Below, piece after piece: positions 6,845 to 14,119 of a DNA stretch of 20,002 nucleotides. A program made the position numbers and the translations under genes. The stretch comes from Limnohabitans sp. GTDB taxonomy: Bacteria; Pseudomonadota; Gammaproteobacteria; Burkholderiales; Burkholderiaceae_C. Below the pieces are notes generated by a model. It was not told where the DNA came from and ran no database searches. It was given only the letters and a program-made list of their open reading frames with translations. The stretch lies in NCBI GenBank assembly GCA_024641725.1, contig JAHECM010000038.1, positions 1-20,002 on the forward strand, in the 5' to 3' direction. Numbering within the stretch: the first letter of the stretch is position 1; the number at the start of each line of letters is the position of its first letter.

Positions 6845-6866
6845 GCTTCACCACCCAAAGACGCCC

Positions 6867-7877
6867 ATGCACCGCTTCACCCCCACTCGCCGCCAGTCAT
6901 GGCAAATCATCGCCGCTCTGGGCTTGCTGGCTGTCAGCTTGGGTGTCGCCGCCCAAAACGCGCCTGCGGGCAATGCCAGCAAGTGGCCCGCCAAGCCCAT
7001 CAAAATCGTGGTGGCTTTTCCGCCCGGGGGGCTCACCGACGCTTACGCCCGCAACTACGGCGAATACCTGTCCACCAAGCTGGGCGTGCCCGTGGTCATT
7101 GAAAACAAGCCCGGTGCGGGCGCCATCATTGGCATTGATGCCGTGGCCAAAGCGCCCGCTGACGGCTACACCCTGGGCATGAGCACCTCGGGCACCTTCT
7201 GGCAAAACCGCATTCTGTACAGCAAGTTGCCCTACAACCTGGACAAAGACATCACCCCCGTGACCGTGTTCCCCTCGGGGCCGCTGGTGGTGGGCATCCA
7301 CGACAAGATTCCGGCCAAAAACATGGCCGAGTTCGTGGCCTGGGCCAAAAAGAACCCCACCTCCATGGGCACGTACGCGCCGGGCTCCTACCCGCACATG
7401 GTGGCCGACCAAACCAACCGCCACCAAGGCACGCAGATCCAGTCGGTGCACTACAAGGGCGAGGCCGCCATGTGGCTGGACGTGGCCTCGGGCCAGTCGC
7501 AAATTGCTGTGGGCAGCTTTCAGGCCTTCAACGCCATGGCCGCCCGGGGTGTGCGCGCCATTGGCGTGACGGGCAGCTACCGCTCGCCCAAACTGCCCGA
7601 CGTGCCCACCCTGACCGAGCAAGGCAACACCGAAAAACTGGTCACCCTCGAAGGCGGCCTGCCACTGGTGGCGCCTGCGGGCACGCCCGAGCCCGTGCTC
7701 AAACGCCTGGCCGACGAGGCCGTGGCCTGGGCCAACACCGAGCGCGCCGCCAAGTTGCGCGAGACCTTCGCCATTCCTAACAGGCCCAAAAACCTGGCCG
7801 ACACCCGCAAAGACTGGGAAGGCGAAGTGCCCGTCTGGGTCAAGCTGGCGGTGGACTTGGGGATCAAGCTCGATTAA
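6867..7877 (+). CDS. Bug/TctC-family tripartite tricarboxylate transporter substrate-binding protein
   Basis: This 336-residue periplasmic binding protein would capture a carboxylate for a TctAB-type transporter, or act as a sensor. The ATG at 6867 starts a Sec signal peptide (R-R-Q-S-W, then a hydrophobic run to G-V-A-A-Q at about residue 30). An in-frame ATG 24 bases upstream would only lengthen the n-region. Family marks are P-I-K-I-V-V-A-F-P-P-G-G-L-T-D, then V-V-I-E-N-K-P-G-A-G and A-K-A-P-A-D-G-Y-T-L, in the usual order; length is normal for the family. No membrane subunits are nearby, as is common for the hugely expanded Bug family of Burkholderiales. The ligand cannot be told. A strong terminator follows 33 bases after the stop. 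Confidence 0.93.
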   Translation: MHRFTPTRRQSWQIIAALGLLAVSLGVAAQNAPAGNASKWPAKPIKIVVAFPPGGLTDAYARNYGEYLSTKLGVPVVIENKPGAGAIIGIDAVAKAPADGYTLGMSTSGTFWQNRILYSKLPYNLDKDITPVTVFPSGPLVVGIHDKIPAKNMAEFVAWAKKNPTSMGTYAPGSYPHMVADQTNRHQGTQIQSVHYKGEAAMWLDVASGQSQIAVGSFQAFNAMAARGVRAIGVTGSYRSPKLPDVPTLTEQGNTEKLVTLEGGLPLVAPAGTPEPVLKRLADEAVAWANTERAAKLRETFAIPNRPKNLADTRKDWEGEVPVWVKLAVDLGIKLD

Positions 7878-7910
7878 GACGCCTTCTGACCTTCCGATCG
7901 CGCACCAAAG

Positions 7911-7942
7911 CCCCGGCATTTTCTAAAGTGCCGGGGTTTTTT
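7911..7942 (+). terminator. Intrinsic terminator of the TctC/Bug gene
   Basis: CCCCGGCA (7911-7918) pairs perfectly with TGCCGGGG (7929-7936) around a ten-base loop and is followed by six T residues (7937-7942). This is a textbook rho-independent terminator and marks the boundary between the housekeeping-like left part and the restriction-modification island. Confidence 0.92.
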
Positions 7943-8019
7943 GTCATGGGTACCCCTAGAATGCACACCATAGTTCCAAGCCCCTGACGCCCCGCCGCCG
8001 CCGCCCAATTGACGCCTGA
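7943..8019. promoter_or_regulatory. hsdR: Leader region of hsdR
   Basis: These 77 bases separate the terminator from hsdR. A TAGAAT that could act as a -10 box is at 7957-7962, but no -35 box lies at the right distance (TTGTCA at 7941-7946 is too close). The heptamer TGACGCC occurs at 7985, 8010 and 8021, the last inside the start of hsdR. No clear ribosome-binding site precedes the ATG. An in-frame TGA directly precedes the ATG, so the gene cannot start upstream. Confidence 0.3.
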
Positions 8020-10791
8020 ATGACGCCCGAAGCCCTCGCCAGAATCCAGATTGACCAACTCTTGCAAGCCGCTGGCTGGCACGTTTGCAACATCGACCAA
8101 GTCAATCTGCACGCTGCGCAGGGTGTGGCCATTCGCGAGTTTCCGCTCAACCCCGGCCACGGCTTTGCCGACTACCTGCTCTATGTGAACGGCAAAGCCT
8201 GCGGCGTGATCGAGGCCAAAAAACAAGGCATCACCCTCAAAGGGGTGGAGGTCCAATCTGAGCGCTACGCCCAAGGCCTGCCAGCCGCCTTGCCCGCTTG
8301 GCGCAGACCGCTGCCGTTTTTATTCGAGTCCACCGGGGTAGAAACCCAGTTCACCAACGGGCTGGACCCGCAACCCCGCTCGCGTCGGGTGTTTGCCTTC
8401 TTCAGGCCGGATCTGCTGGCGCAGTGGTTGCTACTGTTGCCGCCAAGTGCAGGCCCTCAGGCCGCCAACGAAGCGCCGACCACCTTTTTGGGCCGCATGC
8501 GCGACATGCCCGAACTCGTCACCCAATGGGGGCAGGGCGGGGCCAACTACCAGCTGTGGCCTGCGCAAATCAAGGCGGTGCAAAACCTCGAAAAAAGCTT
8601 GGCCGCCAACAAACCCAAAGCCCTCATCCAAATGGCCACGGGCAGCGGCAAAACCTTCACCGCCATCAGCTTCATCTACCGGCTCATCAAGTTTGGTGGT
8701 GCGCGGCGCGTGCTGTTTTTGGTGGACCGGGGCAACCTGGGGCGGCAAACCAAAAAAGAGTTTGACCAATACGCCAGCCCATACAACAGCTTCAAGTTTG
8801 GCGAAGAGTTCATCGTGCAGCACCTGCAAAGCAACCAGGTAGACACCAGCGCCCGCGTGGTCATCTGCACCATCCAGCGCATGTTCAGCCTGCTCAAAGG
8901 CAAAGAGCTGCCGCCCGAGGCCGACGAAGAAAGCACCGAAGGCGTTGAAAGCCTCTTCAAAGACCCCGAGCCCATTGGCTACAACCCGGCCTTTCCCATC
9001 GAGCTGTTTGACATCGTGGTCACCGACGAAGCGCACCGCAGCATCTACAACCTGTGGCGGCAAGTGCTGGAGTATTACGACGCCTACCTGGTGGGCCTGA
9101 CCGCCACGCCCAACAAACAAACCTTTGGCTTCTTCAACCAAAACCTGGTCATGGAATACGGCCACACCCAGGCCGTGGCCGATGGGGTGAACGTCAACTA
9201 CGACGTGTACCGCATCCAAACCGAAGTGAGCGAAAAAGGCGCCAAGGTCGAAAAAGGCTTTTGGCTGGAGACGGTGGACAAAGCCACCCGCCGCAAAAGT
9301 GCCTGGCAGCTCGACGAAGACTTTGAATACGACCCCGCCGAGCTGGACCGCAGCGTGCAAACGCCCGACCAGATCCGCAAAGTCATCACCACCTTCCGCG
9401 ACCGGCTGCACACCGACATCTTCCCTGGCCGCACCGAGGTGCCCAAAACCCTGGTCTTTGCCAAAGACGACAACCACGCCGAAAAGATCGTGGAAATCTT
9501 GCGCGAAGAATTTGGCAAGGGCAACGAGTTTGCGCAGAAGATCACCTACAGAACCACAGGCACCAAGCCCGAAGACTTGATCAGCGCGTTCAGGAACAGC
9601 TACTTTCCGCGTGTGGCCGTGACGGTGGACATGATCGCCACCGGCACCGACATCAAGCCAGTGGAGATTGTGGTGTTCATGCGCAGTGTGAAGAGCCGCA
9701 GCTTTTTTGAGCAAATGAAAGGCCGTGGCGTGCGCGTGTGCAACCCGGCCGACCTGCAAGCCGTGACGCCCGACGCCAAGGTCAAGGACCACTTTGTGAT
9801 TGTGGACGCCGTGGGCGTGTGCGAGCGCGACAAAACCGACAGCCGCCCCATGGACAGCAAAAAGACGGTGCCCCTGGACAAACTGCTGCAAGCCGTGAGC
9901 CTGGGCAATGTGGAGGACGAAGTGCTGAGCAGCGTGGCCGCCCGCTTGGCCCGGCTGGACAAAGACCTGAGCCCCGAAGGCCACGCCCAAGTGCTGGAGG
10001 CCAGCGGCGGCAAAAGCCTGCGCGACCTGGCCAGCGGCATTGTGCAGGCGCTGAACGTGGATGACGACACATCGCCCTTCGAGGCCGAAGCCAAAAAGGC
10101 AGAAGCCGCCAAACCCTTTGCCAACCCCGCGCTGCGCAATTTGATTTTGCAGCTGCGCCAAAAAGCCGACCTGGTGGTGGACGTGGTGACGCAAGACACG
10201 TTGCTGCACGCGGGCTTTAGCGAAGCCGCCAGTGAGCGCGCCAAAGGCCTGGTGCAAAGCTTTGAGCAATTCATTGCCCAGCACAAAAACGAAATCACCG
10301 CGCTGCAAATTTTGTACAACCGCCCCAGCCGCGCCCCGCTGACCTACCGCGACATCAAAGCCCTGGCCGACGCGCTGCACGCGCCGCCGCACCTGATAGA
10401 CGAGAGCCAGCTGTGGCAAGCCTACGCCGCACTCAACAAAACGAAAGTGAAAGGCACCAGCCAACGCCGCCTGCTGACCGACCTGGTCAGCCTGGTGCGC
10501 TTTGCCATGCAGCAAGACAACGAGCTGGTGCCATACCCCGAGCGCGTGCAAAGCAACTACAACGCGTGGCTGGCCCAACAACAAGCGGCCAAAGGCCACG
10601 CCTTTAACGCCGAACAACTGCACTGGCTGGAAATGATCCGAGACCACATCGCCGCCAACCTGGGCATAGAGCCCGACGACTTTGAATACGCCCCCTTCAA
10701 CAGCGAAGGCGGCCTGGGCAAAGTGCACCAGCTGTTTGGTGTGGAGCTGACGCAGGTGATTGAAGCGATGAATCGGGAGTTGGTGGCGTAG
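8020..10791 (+). CDS. hsdR: Type I restriction enzyme R (endonuclease/translocase) subunit
   Basis: This 923-residue protein is the motor and nuclease subunit of a type I restriction complex (R2M2S). It pumps unmethylated DNA with ATP and cuts at a distance. The N-terminal nuclease has D51 and E65-A-K67 (the D...E-x-K active site). The helicase core has Walker A A-T-G-S-G-K-T at 206-212, DEAH at 336-339, T-A-T at 361-363, and later D-M-I-A-T-G-T-D-I-K-P and R-S-V-K-S-R-S-F-F-E-Q-M-K-G-R-G-V-R, the arginine-bearing motif VI. About 300 residues follow, of the type seen in EcoEI-like R subunits (type IB group). No motif is missing and no frameshift is seen, so it should be active. It starts the island and is followed by hsdS after two bases, so the two are co-transcribed. 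Confidence 0.96.
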   Translation: MTPEALARIQIDQLLQAAGWHVCNIDQVNLHAAQGVAIREFPLNPGHGFADYLLYVNGKACGVIEAKKQGITLKGVEVQSERYAQGLPAALPAWRRPLPFLFESTGVETQFTNGLDPQPRSRRVFAFFRPDLLAQWLLLLPPSAGPQAANEAPTTFLGRMRDMPELVTQWGQGGANYQLWPAQIKAVQNLEKSLAANKPKALIQMATGSGKTFTAISFIYRLIKFGGARRVLFLVDRGNLGRQTKKEFDQYASPYNSFKFGEEFIVQHLQSNQVDTSARVVICTIQRMFSLLKGKELPPEADEESTEGVESLFKDPEPIGYNPAFPIELFDIVVTDEAHRSIYNLWRQVLEYYDAYLVGLTATPNKQTFGFFNQNLVMEYGHTQAVADGVNVNYDVYRIQTEVSEKGAKVEKGFWLETVDKATRRKSAWQLDEDFEYDPAELDRSVQTPDQIRKVITTFRDRLHTDIFPGRTEVPKTLVFAKDDNHAEKIVEILREEFGKGNEFAQKITYRTTGTKPEDLISAFRNSYFPRVAVTVDMIATGTDIKPVEIVVFMRSVKSRSFFEQMKGRGVRVCNPADLQAVTPDAKVKDHFVIVDAVGVCERDKTDSRPMDSKKTVPLDKLLQAVSLGNVEDEVLSSVAARLARLDKDLSPEGHAQVLEASGGKSLRDLASGIVQALNVDDDTSPFEAEAKKAEAAKPFANPALRNLILQLRQKADLVVDVVTQDTLLHAGFSEAASERAKGLVQSFEQFIAQHKNEITALQILYNRPSRAPLTYRDIKALADALHAPPHLIDESQLWQAYAALNKTKVKGTSQRRLLTDLVSLVRFAMQQDNELVPYPERVQSNYNAWLAQQQAAKGHAFNAEQLHWLEMIRDHIAANLGIEPDDFEYAPFNSEGGLGKVHQLFGVELTQVIEAMNRELVA

Positions 10792-10793
10792 TT

Positions 10794-12173
10794 ATGGCAC
10801 TTACTGTTTCTTTGGGTGAAATCATCAATGGTGGAAATGCACTTCTTGCCATTAAGCCAAATTGGAAGCGCGTACGCCTTGGCGATATCGGGGAGGTTTT
10901 GAACGGATTTGCTTTTAAGGCCGAGCTATTTACCCGTGAGGGTGGCATGCCGCTCATACGTATTCGTGACGTTGGCAGCGAGGCTTCGGAAACGTTTTAC
11001 TCCGGAGAATATGACCGGCGCTACGTGGTGAGTGCTGGTGATTTGCTGGTTGGTATGGATGGTGACTTCAACTGCGCACGTTGGCGGGGCCCTAGTTCAC
11101 TTCTAAATCAGCGGGTTTGCAAGATCACGGTTGATGAGTCTCTGTACTTGCCGCGCTTTCTCGATTACGTATTGCCAGGTTATCTAAAGGCAATCAACGA
11201 TGCCACCTCTTCGGTCACGGTGAAGCATCTTTCATCGCGAACGATTCAAGATATCCCACTCCCATTGCCACCGATGGAAGAGCAGCGCGAAATCGTCGCC
11301 GAAATCGGAAAACAATTCTCCCGCCTCGACGAAGCCGTCGCCAACCTCCAGCGCGTCAAAGCCAACCTCAAACGCTACAAAGCCTCCGTCCTCAAAGCCG
11401 CCGTCGAAGGCCACCTCGTCGAAACCGAAGCCAGCATCGCCCAACGCGAAGGCCGCAGCTACGAAACAGGTGAACAGCTTTTGCAGCGGATACTTGAAGA
11501 GCGGCGGGCCAATTGGGCAGGTCGTGGCAAATGGAAAGTACCCGAATCACCCGCGGCGGACACACCGCTACCTGAAGGCTGGGTATGGTCTTGTATTGAC
11601 CAGTTAGCCGAGGTGGGTACAGGTGCAACGCCTAAACGCGACAAGGCTGTGTATTGGAATGATGGCGATGTGCCATGGGTCACAAGTAGCGTCGTCAATG
11701 GCGACTGTGTTGACGAAGCATCAGAGTTCGTGACCAAGTTGGCACTTGCTGAAACCAATCTCACGCTTTATCCCGTCGGGACATTGCTGATTGCGATGTA
11801 CGGCGAAGGGAAGACTCGCGGTAAATGCTCTGAATTGCGCATCCCCGCAACGACCAACCAAGCTTTGGCTGCATTGCAAGTGACCTCTGCCGTAAGGGGC
11901 TATGTCAGGCAATTTCTTGAACTGAACTACGAGGAAATGCGAAAGGTCGCATCAGGTGGAGTTCAGCCTAATTTGAATCTGAGTTTGGTCCGAGCTGTTT
12001 GTGTGCCGTTGCCACCGCTGGCAGAACAAACCCGCATCGTTGCTGAAGTCGACCGCCACTTGTCTATCGTTCGTGGAGTTGAGGCTGAGATTGACGCGAA
12101 CCTTAAGCGCGAGCAGGCGCTGCGGCATTCTGTTCTTAAGAAGAACTTCGGTGCCATCGGCATCGATCGTTGA
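10794..12173 (+). CDS. hsdS: Type I restriction-modification specificity subunit
   Basis: This 459-residue protein decides which split DNA sequence the complex recognises. It has two target-recognition domains (about 22-160 and 250-400), each followed by a conserved helical spacer. The first spacer begins P-L-P-L-P-P-M-E-E-Q-R-E-I-V and runs through a long coiled coil to H-L-V-E-T-E. The second begins V-P-L-P-P-L-A-E-Q-T-R-I-V-A and ends near the C-terminus. The two domains are of about 50% GC, while the first spacer (11280-11460) is GC-rich like the host, a mosaic expected from exchange of recognition domains. It starts two bases after hsdR and lies 16 bases before the TPR gene. The recognition sequence cannot be predicted. 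Confidence 0.95.
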   Translation: MALTVSLGEIINGGNALLAIKPNWKRVRLGDIGEVLNGFAFKAELFTREGGMPLIRIRDVGSEASETFYSGEYDRRYVVSAGDLLVGMDGDFNCARWRGPSSLLNQRVCKITVDESLYLPRFLDYVLPGYLKAINDATSSVTVKHLSSRTIQDIPLPLPPMEEQREIVAEIGKQFSRLDEAVANLQRVKANLKRYKASVLKAAVEGHLVETEASIAQREGRSYETGEQLLQRILEERRANWAGRGKWKVPESPAADTPLPEGWVWSCIDQLAEVGTGATPKRDKAVYWNDGDVPWVTSSVVNGDCVDEASEFVTKLALAETNLTLYPVGTLLIAMYGEGKTRGKCSELRIPATTNQALAALQVTSAVRGYVRQFLELNYEEMRKVASGGVQPNLNLSLVRAVCVPLPPLAEQTRIVAEVDRHLSIVRGVEAEIDANLKREQALRHSVLKKNFGAIGIDR

Positions 12174-12189
12174 ATTCAATGGGGAAAAA

Positions 12190-13248
12190 ATGAAATATAT
12201 CCTTCATGTTCTCGTTGCAGGTATTTTTTTCACGATAAGTTTGTGCTCGTTGGCGCAGTCCGAAAGAAAAGCCGACGTTAATTCAGAGATGCGGCAACTC
12301 CATGTGGAATTGAAAAATGTTGGGCACGACTTGGAAATTCTCCGCAGGGATCAACTTAATTACAAGATTGAAAAAGATCTTTTGAAGGAGGCGTACTCAT
12401 CGAACATTCAAACCATCAATTTGGTCATTACGATCGTATTAGGCGTTCTAGGTGTACTTGGCTACCTAGGAATTCGTAGTGTCAAAGAAATCCGAAATGA
12501 TTATTCTGTTGAGCTCGATAAGCTGAAAACATTGAAGACGCAACTTGTGGACGAAATCGAATCAGTTCGTTCAAAACAAAAGGAAGTTGAAGGGCAGGTT
12601 GGAGATTTAGCGAAAACAAATGAGGAACAAGATCGGCGACTCAAAGTCATGGAACTGATTGAAAAGATTTCGAATCTCATCGGGAGTAAGCAATGGGGGT
12701 GGGCTCTGAAGTACGTTGACATTGCCCTAGGATTGGATGCAGAGAATACTTTACTCCTGTCGCAAAAGGCTTCATGTCACGCAAATCAAGGTGAGCTAAC
12801 TGCGGCAATTGAGAACTTGAAAAAAGTACTTGAGCTTGAACCTGAAAATTCGTCGGATGCGATGAATCTTCTTGAGTTTTTGGCTTTAACTAATCAACGC
12901 AATGAATTTGAAGAAATTTATTCAAGGTATAAAGCCGCCGTCGATAGTGAGTACGATGGTTCTCTGACTGTCTACCTTGATGCTTTACTTCGGACTATGA
13001 GTGGTGATTTAAAGACTGCAAAGGATACGTTGCAAAAATTTGTGGCTAATCAGGGGGCTGAAGCGAAGAACCATCTTGGATCTTGGTCCTTTAACGAGGC
13101 TCGAACCATAACTTCTAAGATTCCAGCAGGGGAACAAAAGGCAATGGTAGACGCGATGATCTCTCTTTTTGAAGGAAAGACCCCACCTTCCGATTTTCTT
13201 AAAGTCTTGAACGCAGAAAATGATTTAAAAAGTGAATCGGTGAGATAA
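12190..13248 (+). CDS. Membrane-anchored coiled-coil/TPR protein in the hsd locus (function unknown)
   Basis: I do not recognise a named family. ATG 12190 follows GGGG at a good distance; the frame is open upstream but only inside hsdS. The 352-residue product has a signal-like N-terminus (K-Y-I-L-H-V-L-V-A-G-I-F-F to L-A-Q, about 1-23), a charged helix likely to form a coiled coil (about 28-70), a transmembrane segment at about 76-95 rich in I, L, V and G, a second coiled coil (about 100-160), and TPR-like helical pairs at about 165-285 (W-G-W-A-L-K-Y-V-D-I-A-L, then A-A-I-E-N-L-K-K-V-L-E-L-E-P-E-N). The TPR part would face the cytoplasm if the N-terminus is outside. Composition is strikingly AT-rich (about a third GC in the first 60 bases), unlike all neighbours, so recent transfer is likely. 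It lies between hsdS and a nuclease gene. Confidence 0.8.
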   Translation: MKYILHVLVAGIFFTISLCSLAQSERKADVNSEMRQLHVELKNVGHDLEILRRDQLNYKIEKDLLKEAYSSNIQTINLVITIVLGVLGVLGYLGIRSVKEIRNDYSVELDKLKTLKTQLVDEIESVRSKQKEVEGQVGDLAKTNEEQDRRLKVMELIEKISNLIGSKQWGWALKYVDIALGLDAENTLLLSQKASCHANQGELTAAIENLKKVLELEPENSSDAMNLLEFLALTNQRNEFEEIYSRYKAAVDSEYDGSLTVYLDALLRTMSGDLKTAKDTLQKFVANQGAEAKNHLGSWSFNEARTITSKIPAGEQKAMVDAMISLFEGKTPPSDFLKVLNAENDLKSESVR

Positions 13249-13249
13249 C

Positions 13250-14119
13250 TTGCAACCTTTCTCCCTCCGCATCTTCGTCGCCGATGGAGACCCCGATGGC
13301 CTGCGCATCGTCGAGCGGTCCAACTGGGTGGGCCGTGCGCTGGTGTTTCCGCGTGCGGCCTGGGCACAGCCCAGCGTGGCCACCCGGCCCGAGCTGCAGC
13401 AAACGGGCGTGGTCCTGCTGCTGGGCCCGCGTGAAGACGGCGAGGGTGACCGGCTCTACATTGGCGAGGGCGACCCGATCAAGCCGCGCCTGGCCACGCA
13501 CCACAGCGGCAAAGACCAAAAAGACTTCTGGACACGGGCGATCTGCTTTGTCTCCATGGGGCAGGGGCTCAACAAGGCGCATGTGCAGTTTTTAGAGGCC
13601 AACCTGATTCGCCAGGCCAAGCAGGCCAAGCGCGTGCCGCTGGATGTAGAGAACAAAAAGAACGAGACCGAGCCCACGCTCAGCGAGGCCGACCGCGCCG
13701 ACATGCAGGTGTTTTTGCAGCACATGCTGGGCATGCTGCCGGTGCTGGGCGTGCATGCGTTTGAGCAGCCGCCCCAGGCCCCCGCCGCCAGCGCGCCAGA
13801 GCTGACGTGCAAAGGCAAAGGCCTACTGGCCAGGGGCTACGAGTCCACGCAGGGTTTTGTGGTCAAAGCGGGGTCGCAGGCCATGGCGCAGACAGTGCCT
13901 TCCATGGCGCCGAGTATGCTGGCACGTCGGCAAGAGTTGATCGACCTGGGTGTACTGGCGCAACAAGACGCGGCCTATGTGTTCATCCAGGACTACGCCT
14001 TCAGCTCCCCCAGCACAGCGGCTTGTGTGGTGCTGGGCCGCAACGCCAATGGACGGCTGGAGTGGAAGGATGCGCAGGGGCGGGCGCTGAAGTCCTTGCA
14101 GGAGAATGAGTCAGCATGA
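13250..14119 (+). CDS. GIY-YIG nuclease-like protein with DUF4357-like C-terminal domain
   Basis: The start is TTG at 13250, with GGTGAG five bases upstream inside the end of the TPR gene; no ATG fits better. The 289-residue product has the GIY-YIG layout: G-V-V-L-L-L-G at 53-59 in place of GIY, Y-I-G at 70-72, an arginine at 80 (P-R-L-A-T-H-H), and the metal-binding glutamate E116 in V-Q-F-L-E-A-N-L-I. The C-terminal S-P-S-T-A-A-C-V-V-L-G-R-N-A-N-G with E-W-K (about 253-273) matches DUF4357. Proteins of this build occur next to restriction-modification genes. It could be a DNA nickase or a modified-DNA nuclease; the catalytic pattern is complete apart from the degenerate GIY tyrosine. It ends in a four-base ATGA overlap with the next gene. 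Confidence 0.85.
   Translation: MQPFSLRIFVADGDPDGLRIVERSNWVGRALVFPRAAWAQPSVATRPELQQTGVVLLLGPREDGEGDRLYIGEGDPIKPRLATHHSGKDQKDFWTRAICFVSMGQGLNKAHVQFLEANLIRQAKQAKRVPLDVENKKNETEPTLSEADRADMQVFLQHMLGMLPVLGVHAFEQPPQAPAASAPELTCKGKGLLARGYESTQGFVVKAGSQAMAQTVPSMAPSMLARRQELIDLGVLAQQDAAYVFIQDYAFSSPSTAACVVLGRNANGRLEWKDAQGRALKSLQENESA

Noticed and set aside
7985..8027. Three TGACGCC heptamers around the hsdR start as a possible control box (C-protein type)
   Set aside because: Spacings of 25 and 11 bases are irregular, the element is not palindromic, and no controller gene is present; likely chance in GC-rich sequence.
8431..10728. A 765-codon minus-strand open frame opposite hsdR
   Set aside because: It is a shadow of the strongly supported hsdR gene; the translation is rich in H, V, G and F, typical of antisense frames at this GC content.
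12001..12189. N-terminal extension of the TPR protein to an upstream ATG
   Set aside because: It would overlap the conserved end of hsdS by about 170 bases, and ATG 12190 has a good ribosome-binding site and a signal-like N-terminus.
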